Source: Streptomyces leeuwenhoekii (GTDB taxonomy: Bacteria; Actinomycetota; Actinomycetes; Streptomycetales; Streptomycetaceae). Taken from it: a stretch of 64,000 nucleotides of DNA. The notes beneath the pieces were generated by a model. It was not told the DNA's origin, did no database searches, and saw only the letters and a program-made list of their open reading frames with translations. Made by a program: the position numbers and the translations under genes. The stretch lies in the NCBI RefSeq assembly GCF_001013905.1, contig NZ_LN831790.1, positions 4,292,001 through 4,356,000 on the forward strand, read 5' to 3'. Shown here piece by piece: positions 53,994 to 62,378 of the stretch; positions within the stretch are counted from its first letter, which is position 1; the number at the start of each line of letters is the position of its first letter.

Positions 53994-55457
53994 TCAGCTC
54001 GTCAGCGAGGCCATCCACGCCTCGACGTCGGCGGAGCTGCGGGGCAGCGCGGCGGACAGGTTCCGGTTGCCGTCCTCGGTGACCAGGATGTCGTCCTCGA
54101 TGCGGACGCCGATGCCCCGGTACTCCTCCGGCACGGTCAGGTCGTCGGCCTGGAAGTACAGGCCCGGCTCCACGGTCAGGCACATGCCCGGCTCCAGCAC
54201 GCCGTCGACGTACGTCTCGGTCCGCGCGGCGGCGCAGTCGTGGACGTCCATGCCGAGCATGTGGCCGGTGCCGTGCAGCGTCCAGCGGCGCTGCAGCCCC
54301 AGCTCCAGCACCCGCTCCACCGGCCCCTCGACCAGGCCCCACTCGACCAGCTTCTCGGCCAGCACGCGCTGGGCCGCGTCGTGGAAGTCGCGGTACTTGG
54401 CGCCCGGCTTCACCGCCGCGATACCGGCCTCCTGGGCCTCGTACACGGCGTCGTAGATCTTCTTCTGGATCTCGCTGAAACGGCCGCTGACCGGCAGCGT
54501 CCGCGTGACGTCGGCGGTGTAGTACGTGTGCGTCTCCACACCGGCGTCGAGCAGCAGCAGGTCGCCGGAGCGGACCGGGCCGTCGTTGCGGACCCAGTGC
54601 AGGGTGCAGGCGTGCGGGCCGGCGGCGGCGATGGTGCCGTAGCCGACGTCGTTGCCCTCCACGCGCGCGCGGAGGAAGAAGGTGCCCTCGATGTACCGCT
54701 CGGAGGTCGCCTGCGCCTTGTCGAGGACCTTCACCACGTCCTCGAAGCCGCGCACGGTGGAGTCGACCGCCTTCTGCAGCTCGCCGACCTCGAAGTCGTC
54801 CTTGACCAGCCGCATCTCGGAGAGGAAGACCCGCAGCTCCTCGTCGCGCTCGGCGGTGACCTTGTCGGTCAGCGCGGCCTCGACGCCGGCGTCGTACCCG
54901 CGTACGACGCGCACCGGCCCGGTGGCCTCGCGCAGGCTGCCGGTCAGCTCGCGCACGTCGGAGGCCGGGATGCCGTACAGCTTCTCCGCCTCGGTGAGGG
55001 AGTGGCGGCGGCCGACCCACAGCTCGCCCTGGCCGTCGAGCCAGAACTCGCCGTTCTCGCGGTCGGAGCGCGGCAGGAGGTAGATCGTGGCCTCGTGGCC
55101 CTCGCCCTTCGGCTCCATGACGAGGACGCCGTCCTCGGTCTGGTTGCCGGTCAGGTACGCGTACTCGACCGAGGCGCGGAAGGGGTACTCCGTGTCGTTC
55201 GAGCGGGTCTTCAGGTTGCCCGCCGGGATCACCAGGCGCTCGCCCGGGAAGCGGGCGGACAGCGCGGCGCGGCGGGCGGCGGTCCGGGCGGCCTGGGCGA
55301 TGGGCTCCAGGTCGCGCAGCTCGGTGTCGGCCCAGCCGCTCTTCATGTTCTCGGCCAGCTCGTCGGACACGCCCGGGTACAGGCCGTTCTTGCGCTGCTT
55401 GATCGGCTCTTCCTCAGAAGTTTCCGGGGTCTCCGGGAGCTCCTCCGCCACGGTCAT
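53994..55457 (-). CDS. pepP: Aminopeptidase P (Xaa-Pro aminopeptidase)
   Basis: M24B metallopeptidase removing N-terminal residues from Xaa-Pro peptides. 487 residues: N-terminal aminopeptidase P domain (about 50-180) and a pita-bread catalytic domain with metal ligands in LLLDAGVE (Asp), ADVTRTLP (Asp), GTGHMLGMDVHD (His), TVEPGLYF (Glu) and GVRIEDDILVT (Glu). Cytosolic. The start ATG 55457 has AGGAGGA upstream. No operon partner. A second X-Pro peptidase is common in streptomycetes. Confidence 0.95.
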   Translation of the reverse strand: MTVAEELPETPETSEEEPIKQRKNGLYPGVSDELAENMKSGWADTELRDLEPIAQAARTAARRAALSARFPGERLVIPAGNLKTRSNDTEYPFRASVEYAYLTGNQTEDGVLVMEPKGEGHEATIYLLPRSDRENGEFWLDGQGELWVGRRHSLTEAEKLYGIPASDVRELTGSLREATGPVRVVRGYDAGVEAALTDKVTAERDEELRVFLSEMRLVKDDFEVGELQKAVDSTVRGFEDVVKVLDKAQATSERYIEGTFFLRARVEGNDVGYGTIAAAGPHACTLHWVRNDGPVRSGDLLLLDAGVETHTYYTADVTRTLPVSGRFSEIQKKIYDAVYEAQEAGIAAVKPGAKYRDFHDAAQRVLAEKLVEWGLVEGPVERVLELGLQRRWTLHGTGHMLGMDVHDCAAARTETYVDGVLEPGMCLTVEPGLYFQADDLTVPEEYRGIGVRIEDDILVTEDGNRNLSAALPRSSADVEAWMASLTS

Positions 55458-55713
55458 CCTCCTCGATACGGCACTGGACCACCCCCCATCGTACGGACGT
55501 GGCGAAGGGGGCCCAGGGCCGAAGGACCCTTACACCGGGCGGCAGGCCCCGCGCCGCCCGGGGACTGTCGCGCGGATCACGCGGCGGGCCCGCCCGCCGG
55601 CACCGACGGGGCCGCCGAGGGCCCCCGCTCGATCCGCGCGGCAGCCCTGGTCGAGCGGACCGCCGGCAGGACGACGTTCTCCGGACGTCCTCTGGTAGTC
55701 GAACAGACGGCCT

Positions 55714-57162
55714 CTAGTCGAAGCGGACCGCCAGCAGGACGACGTCCTCCTCGCTCTCCGTCCGGTCCAGGCCCTCCGGCAGCACCGCGCGCAGCACGTG
55801 CTCGGCCACGGCGTCCGGGTCGGGGCGGGCCGCCCGCGGCACCCCGGCCGCCGCCGCGTGGAGCCGGGCGAAGGCGCGGTCGGCCGGTTCGCCGGTGCGG
55901 CGCAGCAGCCCGTCGGTGTACAGCAGAACCGTCTCTCCCGGTTCCGCGTGGATCTCCACGCTGGGCGCCTCCCAGCAGGCGAGCATGCCCAGCGGGGCGG
56001 AGACGGAGGTCTCCACGAACTCGGTGCGCCGCTCCCCGACCAGCAGCGGCGGGCTGTGCCCGGCCCCGGCGAGGGTGATCCGGCGCAGCGCGGGTTCGCA
56101 GTAGCCGAACAGCGCGGTGGCCGAGCGGGCCGGCTCGGTCAGGCGCAGCAGCAGCTCCAGGTCGGACAGGACGGCGACCGGGTCCTCGCCCTCCATCACG
56201 GCGTAGGCCCGCAGGGAGGCGCGCAGCCGGCCCATCGCGGCGACCGCGCCGGGCCCCGCACCGGTGACCGATCCCACCGCGAGGCCGAGCGCGGCCTCGG
56301 GCAGCGGCAGCGCGTCGTACCAGTCGCCGCCGCCGCGCGGCCCGGTGCGGTGCCGGGCGGCCAGCCGGACACCGGCGATGCGCGGCAGGCGCGAGGGCAG
56401 CAGCTCCTCGGACATCGTCGCCATGCACGCGCGGGCGCGCTCGACCTCCAGGAGACGGGCGAGGTGCGCGGTGGCGTACCGGGAGTACAGCCCGACGAGA
56501 TGGCGGCGGCGCGGGTCGGGATCGGTGGGCTCGTCGTACAGCCAGACGGCGGCGCCCAGGCGGCCCGCGGCCTCGGTGGACAGGGGGAGCGCGTAGCTGG
56601 CGGCGTAACCGAGACGGGCGGCGACCTCGCGGTGGCGCGGGTCGAGTCCCTCCTCGGCGAACAGGTCGGGATGGGCGATGCCGCTGCCGCCGTCGGCCGG
56701 CGTGTCGAGCAGCCGGCCGTACGGCAGGCAGCCGCGCGGCACGGTCTCCAGGTGGCCGAGGTCGGCGCGGGCCAGCCCCAGGCCGACGGTGGTGTCGGGG
56801 CCCAGCCCGTCGGACGGTTCCAGGACGACGAGGCCGCGCCGGGCGCCCACCAGGGCGGAGCCGGCGCGCAGTACTTCGTGCAGGGCCTCGGCGAGCGTGC
56901 CCGTGCGCGCCAGGCGTTCGGTGAGCTCGTGCAGGGAGGTCAGGTCGGAGACCCAGCCGGCCAGCCGGTCCTGGAGAAGGGCGCCGGGGGCGGCCGGGGC
57001 GGGGCGCGGAGAGACCGGGGCGGTGCCGACGGCGGACGCGACAGTGTGCGCGGGCGCCGGAACCGTCGAATCGATTCCGGCCACTTTCGGAGGGTGCGGG
57101 GCGTTCATGGCAACCGGCTTTCCGACCGGTGCGTACTGCTGAAAAGCATCGCAAACCCCCAT
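55714..57162 (-). CDS. GAF-PP2C (SpoIIE/RsbU) protein phosphatase
   Basis: 482 residues: GAF domain (about 75-230) and a PP2C-like SpoIIE domain (about 245-475) with GGGDWYDALPLPEAALGLAVGSVTGAGPGAVAAMGRL, where the usual D-x-x-G-H metal site reads VGSVTGAG (Asp replaced by Ser). It should dephosphorylate an anti-anti-sigma factor, the counterpart of the RsbW-like kinases at 53382 and 60560. Start ATG 57162 (GAAG upstream) is chosen; ATG 57108 is an alternative. The upstream 564-base gap has no gene. Confidence 0.9.
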   Translation of the reverse strand: MGVCDAFQQYAPVGKPVAMNAPHPPKVAGIDSTVPAPAHTVASAVGTAPVSPRPAPAAPGALLQDRLAGWVSDLTSLHELTERLARTGTLAEALHEVLRAGSALVGARRGLVVLEPSDGLGPDTTVGLGLARADLGHLETVPRGCLPYGRLLDTPADGGSGIAHPDLFAEEGLDPRHREVAARLGYAASYALPLSTEAAGRLGAAVWLYDEPTDPDPRRRHLVGLYSRYATAHLARLLEVERARACMATMSEELLPSRLPRIAGVRLAARHRTGPRGGGDWYDALPLPEAALGLAVGSVTGAGPGAVAAMGRLRASLRAYAVMEGEDPVAVLSDLELLLRLTEPARSATALFGYCEPALRRITLAGAGHSPPLLVGERRTEFVETSVSAPLGMLACWEAPSVEIHAEPGETVLLYTDGLLRRTGEPADRAFARLHAAAAGVPRAARPDPDAVAEHVLRAVLPEGLDRTESEEDVVLLAVRFD

Positions 57163-57726
57163 GTCTTCTGCGCCGCTAGCAGTGCCTCCACATGTACACG
57201 CACTCGTGAGGAGATGTCCAGCATTGTCCTGCGGGGATTCGCGGTTTCCCGGAGTGGGGCACGCAGTGTTCTCCGACCCCCTTGCAGAAAAACGAAGTTG
57301 GCTTGAAACTGCCCGAGAGGACGTCTTGTTGCGGTCGACTGGGGGCGCTCTGCGGAGCGTCACAGCGGTCGTGATGGGTACGTACTCGGTGAAGACCAGG
57401 GGTGGTGGGCACCGCCCGGAACCTGGCGGCGGACCCGGGCGTCTTAACCAGCGACGACCGTGCCCCAACCTCCCGTGGTGGAGGCGGAGAGAAATTCGCG
57501 CGACGGCAGAACGCCGGACTTCGCCACCCCCGCGCCACGCCCGTGCTTCTGATGGAATCGGCACGGACCCGTGGCCGCGGACGCAGTCCATGCTCGGCCC
57601 GTAGGGGTGTCCCCTGCCCGTCGCGGGGGTGTGATGCGCCAACAGGTACGCACAGTGAAGTGATCGACGCATGGTGTGATGTGGACCACGGTGTTGCCGG
57701 CGTGCAACGGAAAGGAACGAGCGCTC
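57163..57726. other. 564-base divergent gap between PP2C and primase-polymerase genes
   Basis: No gene supported on either strand. It carries short dyads, for example GCTCTGCGGAGC around 57350 and CCGGAACCTGGCGGCGGACCCGGG near 57416-57440, and is AT-richer at 57280-57310. Promoters of both genes must be here; I could not place them. No known riboswitch pattern recognised. Confidence 0.4.
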
Positions 57727-58392
57727 ATGCGCGAGATCCTCGGAAGGCGACGCAGGCTCCTGTCCCAGCGGAAGGACGGGAAGCCTGAGTTGATCAGCGC
57801 GGCCCTGACCTTCGCGACTCGATGGCAGTGGCCCGTACTCCCGGGCGTGACGGCCGGCTCGCGGGGACGGTCCCGCTGCGGCTGCCCGGACCCGGACTGC
57901 ACAGTGCCCGGTGCCCACCCCTTCGACCCCGGCCTCCTCGCGGCCACGACCGACGCGCGCATGGTGCGCTGGTGGTGGACCAACCGCCCGGCGGCACCGA
58001 TCATCCTCGCGACCGGCGGCCGGGCGCCGTGCGCGGTCTCGCTGCCCGCGCTGCCGGCGGCCCGCGCCCTGGCCGCGCTCGACCGCGGGGGCATGCGGCT
58101 CGGCCCGGTCGTCGCCTCGCCCACCCGCTGGGCGCTGCTGGTCAGGCCGTACTCCATGGAGCAGCTCGGCGAACTGCTGTACGCCAAGGACTTCGTCCCC
58201 GGCTCCCTGCGCTTCCACGGCGAGGGCGGCTATCTGGCGCTGCCCCCGTCCGAGACCGGCCAGGGAACCGTCCGCTGGGAGCGGGCGCCGCTGCCCGGCT
58301 CCGCCTCCCCCTGGCTGCCCGATGTGGAGGCCGTGGTGGACGCGGTCGTCGACGCCCTCACCCGTACGGGTGTGAGCGCCCCCGAGTTGTAG
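57727..58392 (+). CDS. Bifunctional DNA primase/polymerase domain protein
   Basis: 221 residues matching the prim-pol N-terminal domain (PF09250). After MREILGRRRRLLSQRKD it reads ALTFATRWQWPVLPGVTAG, with a zinc-knuckle-like CGCPDPDC near residue 56 and WWWTNRPAAPIILATGG near 80. The catalytic acidic residues usual for active AEPs are not obvious, so it may be regulatory. Streptomyces genomes carry several such small proteins on the chromosome. AAAGGA lies 9-14 bases before ATG 57727. A terminator follows at 58402-58427. Confidence 0.85.
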   Translation: MREILGRRRRLLSQRKDGKPELISAALTFATRWQWPVLPGVTAGSRGRSRCGCPDPDCTVPGAHPFDPGLLAATTDARMVRWWWTNRPAAPIILATGGRAPCAVSLPALPAARALAALDRGGMRLGPVVASPTRWALLVRPYSMEQLGELLYAKDFVPGSLRFHGEGGYLALPPSETGQGTVRWERAPLPGSASPWLPDVEAVVDAVVDALTRTGVSAPEL

Positions 58393-58401
58393 GGGTGTCG
58401 G

Positions 58402-58427
58402 GCGCGGGCGGGGCCGACCGCCCGCGC
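58402..58427 (+). terminator. Terminator hairpin
   Basis: A 10-bp stem, GCGCGGGCGG at 58402-58411 and its complement at 58418-58427, with a 6-base loop, just after the primase-polymerase gene. Confidence 0.78.
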
Positions 58428-58447
58428 GCTGTCGTTATCGTCCGCTC

Positions 58448-59167
58448 ATGCCACTTCGTCGTGGGGAGCACCACAGGTCCCGTGCGCACTCCGGGCCCGG
58501 ACGGGAGCACCGTCTCCGGGCCGGGGCGCGGGGCGCCCCGGCGCCGGACGAGTACGGTGCCGGGGCCGTGCGGCGCGGCGCCGGCGAACGGCCATGCAGC
58601 GGGGCCGATCCGCGGCGGACCAGGACGGCCGCCCTCGCGGGCATCGTGGCGTGCGCGGTCGTGCTGCCCTTCGCCGTGGCGTCGGCGGGACCCGCGGGCG
58701 AGACCCTGCCGCCGGTGCGGGAGCCGGCCGCGGCGGCCGGTGACGGCGTCGACGGCAAGGCGCCCGGTACGCGCCCTCCGCGCACGGCACCGCTCGGGCT
58801 CGGCGCCTCCACCGCGGTGCGCTGCGGGCCCGAGCTCACCTCACCCGGCGGCCCGCCCGCCGGGGCACTTCAGGCGCAGACCTGTGTACTGGTCCAGGCG
58901 CGGGAGACCTGGGCGCGGGCCTACTACCGCAACACGACCGGCGGCCCGCTGCGGCTGGTGCTGAGTCTGCTGGGACCGGGCGGCCGTACTCTCCAGATGC
59001 GCTGCGCGGTGGGCGCGGCGGACGAGCCGGGGATGTGCGAGACACCTCGTCGGACCATGCGGGGCGAGCCGTCGGCGTACAGCGCCGTCGCCGAGTACGC
59101 CGCGCCGGCCGATGCGGCGGGCTCCGGTCCGCTGTTGCTGCGCGCCGGAAGCAACTCGCCCGACTGA
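58448..59167 (+). CDS. Hypothetical membrane-anchored or secreted protein
   Basis: 239 residues: a charged, Arg-rich cytoplasmic segment (1-58), one hydrophobic segment (about 60-80, TAALAGIVACAVVLPFAVASAG), a Pro/Ala linker, then a compact domain (about 118-235) with four Cys (VRCGPEL, QTCVLVQ, MRCAVG, MCETP) that could form two disulphides. I do not recognise a family. The start ATG 58448 has no clear ribosome site, so a later start near the TM is possible. A terminator follows at 59222-59259. Confidence 0.72.
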   Translation: MPLRRGEHHRSRAHSGPGREHRLRAGARGAPAPDEYGAGAVRRGAGERPCSGADPRRTRTAALAGIVACAVVLPFAVASAGPAGETLPPVREPAAAAGDGVDGKAPGTRPPRTAPLGLGASTAVRCGPELTSPGGPPAGALQAQTCVLVQARETWARAYYRNTTGGPLRLVLSLLGPGGRTLQMRCAVGAADEPGMCETPRRTMRGEPSAYSAVAEYAAPADAAGSGPLLLRAGSNSPD

Positions 59168-59221
59168 CAAGCGAGTTGGGGAGTGGGCGGTCGGGCCTGC
59201 CCGGCGCCGCACATGGAAAGA

Positions 59222-59259
59222 CCCGGTTGCTGGCGACGGGGGATGCACCAGCAACCGGG
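59222..59259. terminator. Terminator hairpin
   Basis: A 12-bp stem, CCCGGTTGCTGG at 59222-59233 and its complement at 59248-59259. It lies 55 bases past the hypothetical gene and upstream of the convergent SEC-C gene's end. Confidence 0.8.
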
Positions 59260-59445
59260 CTACTGGAACGGTAACAAGAGATCGGCGGTTAGCAAATTCG
59301 ATCTCTGTGTTTCCAGACACCGATCCGGTCACGGTCGTCCTCCCCGACCGGCGTGCGCCGTCGGGGAGTTGTGACCGGGGTCACGCGCCGAGGCCGTGGT
59401 GGCGTCCGGGCCGGCCGGCCGCCGGCCCGGGCCGCGCGGTGCGGG

Positions 59446-60411
59446 TCAGCTCAGCGTGACCTGCCGGTTGGTCAGGCCGCCACGGGCCCGGCGCTCGTCG
59501 GCGGTGAGCGGAACGTCCGAGGCCAGGGCCTCGGCGAGGCGTTCGGCGAACTCGGCCGCCGGCTTCTCCACGTCCTGCGCGCCGACCCCGCTGGGCAGGT
59601 CCCAGACCGGGACGGTGAGCCCGTGGGCGCGGAAGGAGCCGACCAGGCGCGTGCCCTCGCCGAGGCCGGACCGCCCGGCCGCCTGCAACCGCGCGAGAGC
59701 GTCCAGAAGCCGCTCCTCCGCGTGCGGCATCACCCACCGCAGATGGTTCTTCTCCGGCGTCTCGCACCAGTAGGCGGCGTCCACGCCCTGGAGCCTGACG
59801 GTGGGGATCGCGGCGGCGTTGGCCCGTTCCAGGGAGGCGGTCACCTCCGGCGTGGCGTTCTCCGGGTCCGGCACCCAGAACTCGAAGCCGGAGTGCACCA
59901 CCGGTTCGAACGTGCCCTGCGGGTCGATCAGGTCCTGCAACCGCGGACCGTCCGCCGGGGCGCGGCGGCCCTGTACCGGGGTGCCCGGCTGCGCGGTCAG
60001 CGCGCGCTGGAGGGTGTCGGCGAGGTCGCGGCTGAGGTCGCCCGACGCGGTGTCGTTCTGCAGGCCGAGCAGGACCGAGCCGTCGTCGCGGCGCAGCGCG
60101 GGCCAGGCCATCGGCAGGACCGTGGCCAGCGTGACCGACGGGACGCCCTCGGGCAGTCCGTCCTTCAGCGTCAGCTCGGCGGTGGCGGCGGGGACCAGCT
60201 CCCGCAGCGCCACCCAGTCGCACTCGCCGGGCAGCCCCTCGAAGGGGCGGTGCACCAGCTCGGTCACGGCCTGCGCGGCGGCCCGGCCGTGACAGGCTTT
60301 GTAGCGGCGGCCGCTGCCGCACGGGCAGGGCTCGCGGGCGCCGACGACCGGGACCTCTGTGTCGCTGAGCTGCGGGCGCTTGGCCTTCGTCTGGGGGCGC
60401 TTCTTGGCCAT
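59446..60411 (-). CDS. SEC-C motif protein (DUF5926-like)
   Basis: 321 residues. The N-terminus is Lys/Arg-rich (MAKKRPQTKAKRPQL), followed by a SEC-C zinc motif EPCPCGSGRRYKACHG (about residues 27-42) and a long domain of unknown function that is common in Streptomyces (DUF5926). Probably cytosolic. The SEC-C motif binds zinc and in SecA contacts SecB, but here its partner is unknown. Start ATG 60411. Confidence 0.85.
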   Translation of the reverse strand: MAKKRPQTKAKRPQLSDTEVPVVGAREPCPCGSGRRYKACHGRAAAQAVTELVHRPFEGLPGECDWVALRELVPAATAELTLKDGLPEGVPSVTLATVLPMAWPALRRDDGSVLLGLQNDTASGDLSRDLADTLQRALTAQPGTPVQGRRAPADGPRLQDLIDPQGTFEPVVHSGFEFWVPDPENATPEVTASLERANAAAIPTVRLQGVDAAYWCETPEKNHLRWVMPHAEERLLDALARLQAAGRSGLGEGTRLVGSFRAHGLTVPVWDLPSGVGAQDVEKPAAEFAERLAEALASDVPLTADERRARGGLTNRQVTLS

Positions 60412-60559
60412 CGTGGGTGTCTCCCGGTTACGGCTCTACTCGTTACGGGCGCGAGCCTAGCCGTTCACGCCCCGGTCGACGGGACCCTGTGGACGACGGG
60501 CCCGGCCGTCGTGCCGGGGTGCCCGCCGCCCGGCCCGCGGGCGCCGCTCCAGCCGCCGC

Positions 60560-61198
60560 TCAGCCCAGCTCGTCGAAGACGCCGGCGAAACCGAGGTCGG
60601 GCATCTCGGACACCGAGGGCGCCCCGACCCGTGTCGCGAAGTCGTCCCGGCGGTGGCCGGCGTCGGGATCGTGCACGTCGTCGTCGACGACGACCCAGAC
60701 CGTGACCTCGCCGCAGGCGTCGTCCCGTACGCCCCAGTCGTCGGCCAGCGCGGTGATGATGTTCAGCCCGCGGCCGCCGTGCGCGGTGACCGACGGGGTG
60801 GCCGGGGCCGGGCGGGTCGGCCCGCCGCCGTCCGTGACCTCGACCACGAGCCGGCCGCTGCGCTCCACCCGCCAGGCGGCGCGAACCGCGCCGTCCCCGG
60901 CCAAGGCGCCGTCCAGGGGCCGGCCGTGTTTGCACGCATTGCTCAACAGTTCGGAAAGGATCAGTACGGCATCGTCGATGACCGATTCCGCCACGCCGCC
61001 TTTACGCAATTGATCGCGCATACGGTGCCTTGCTTCCCCCACGCCCGCAGGGCCATGGGGTACGGCCATGCTCGACGACGTGGGCACCTCCTGTGCCACC
61101 ACCAACGCCACCCCCGAGACCTCCTTCGCCCCACGCCACGGTGTGGATGCCCCATTGGCCTGTACCGGAAACCGGTCGATCGCCTCGCGGTGGCGCAT
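60560..61198 (-). CDS. RsbW-like ATP-binding protein
   Basis: 212 residues: a low-complexity N-terminal half (1-60), then HATPase_c (about 65-165) with N-box LSELLSNACKHGRP, G1 TDGGGPTRP and G2 HGGRGLNIITALADDWG, then an acidic tail. Family role: anti-sigma factor and serine kinase, partner of PP2C phosphatases such as the gene at 55714. An internal ATG at 61069 (MAVPHGPAG) is an alternative start. No sigma or STAS gene is adjacent. Confidence 0.9.
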   Translation of the reverse strand: MRHREAIDRFPVQANGASTPWRGAKEVSGVALVVAQEVPTSSSMAVPHGPAGVGEARHRMRDQLRKGGVAESVIDDAVLILSELLSNACKHGRPLDGALAGDGAVRAAWRVERSGRLVVEVTDGGGPTRPAPATPSVTAHGGRGLNIITALADDWGVRDDACGEVTVWVVVDDDVHDPDAGHRRDDFATRVGAPSVSEMPDLGFAGVFDELG

Positions 61199-61293
61199 TC
61201 GTCACGATCGAACACGGACCGAACGCGCCGGAGCACTCCTTGTCATCGGAAGGTCCGGAGGATGGCCGGATCGGACGCCTCGCGGGGCGGCGG

Positions 61294-62121
61294 TCAGCGG
61301 CCGAGCCGGTCCAGCACCGCGCGCGGCCGGTTGGTGATGATGGCGTCGACGCCAAGCTCCACGCAGAGGTCGATGTCCTCGGGCTCGTTCACGGTCCACA
61401 CGTGCACCTGGTGACCGGCCGCCTTCAGGCGCTCGATGTACCCGGGATGGCCGCGCACGATCCGGATGGACGGGCCCGCGATGCGGACGCCCGCGGGCAG
61501 CCGCCCGTCCCGCAGCCGGGGCGAGACGAACTGCATCAGGTAGGCCGTGGGCAGCGTCGGCGAGGCGGCCCGCACCCGGTGCAGCGAGCGGGCCGAGAAG
61601 CTCATCACGCGCACCGGGGACCGCTCGGGGTCGGCCGGGGCGTCCAGCCCGAACCGCTTCAGGAGCAGCAGAAGCCGTTCCTCCACCTGGCCCGCCCAGC
61701 GCGTGGGGTGTTTGGTCTCGATCGCCAGCTCCACCCGGCGCCCGGCGTCGTGGACGAGCTGGAGCAGCCGCTCCAGCGTCAGGACGGAGGTGGCCTCCCG
61801 GTCCTCCGGGCGGTGCTCCCACTGGGGCTGCTCGTCGCGTGCGCGCCAGAACTCCCGCGTCTTGCGCAAGCCGAAGTCCAGGGCGGCCAGGTCGGCCAGT
61901 TCCAGGGCCGAGACGGCGCCGCGGCCGTTGGACGTGCGGTTGACGCGGCGGTCGTGGACGCAGACCAGGTGGCCGTCGGCGGTCAGGCGCACATCGCACT
62001 CGAGAGCGTCCGCCCCGTCCTCGATGGCTTTGCGGTACGCCGCCAGGGTGTGCTCGGGCGCGTCCTCCGATGCGCCCCGGTGAGCGATGACGTGGATCGG
62101 GTGCTGCCGTGGGTGGGTCAC
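61294..62121 (-). CDS. Glycerophosphodiester phosphodiesterase
   Basis: 275 residues, GDPD family: HRGASEDAPEHTLAAYRKAIEDGADALECDVRLTADGHLVCVHDRRVNR holds the two catalytic His (HRG, VHD) and the metal ligands Glu/Asp (ECD). It cleaves glycerophosphodiesters to glycerol-3-phosphate and an alcohol. No signal peptide is seen, so it is cytosolic. GTG 62121 is chosen as the start next to the family's first strand (HPIHVIAHRGA); the ORF extends further upstream without support. Divergent from the HtrA gene. Confidence 0.93.
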   Translation of the reverse strand: MTHPRQHPIHVIAHRGASEDAPEHTLAAYRKAIEDGADALECDVRLTADGHLVCVHDRRVNRTSNGRGAVSALELADLAALDFGLRKTREFWRARDEQPQWEHRPEDREATSVLTLERLLQLVHDAGRRVELAIETKHPTRWAGQVEERLLLLLKRFGLDAPADPERSPVRVMSFSARSLHRVRAASPTLPTAYLMQFVSPRLRDGRLPAGVRIAGPSIRIVRGHPGYIERLKAAGHQVHVWTVNEPEDIDLCVELGVDAIITNRPRAVLDRLGR

Positions 62122-62378
62122 CGCGTCATGGTGCCACCGCGCGCGGGCGGCCGTCCGCCCGGTGACGGCATCGCGCCCGTTTAGTCTTGGATGGGCTGCT
62201 GTAAGGAACGACCGCCGACCCACAGCAACGGCTTATGGTGCTCTGACGGCCCGTGGGAAAAGCTGTCGTAGGACAGACCTGCACAGCTGCATCGCGCCGG
62301 ACCGTCGACCAGCGTGCACGAGCGTGGCCGGGTCCCACCCGCGCGACCGAACAACTGCCGTGATCGAGGAGTAAAGCT

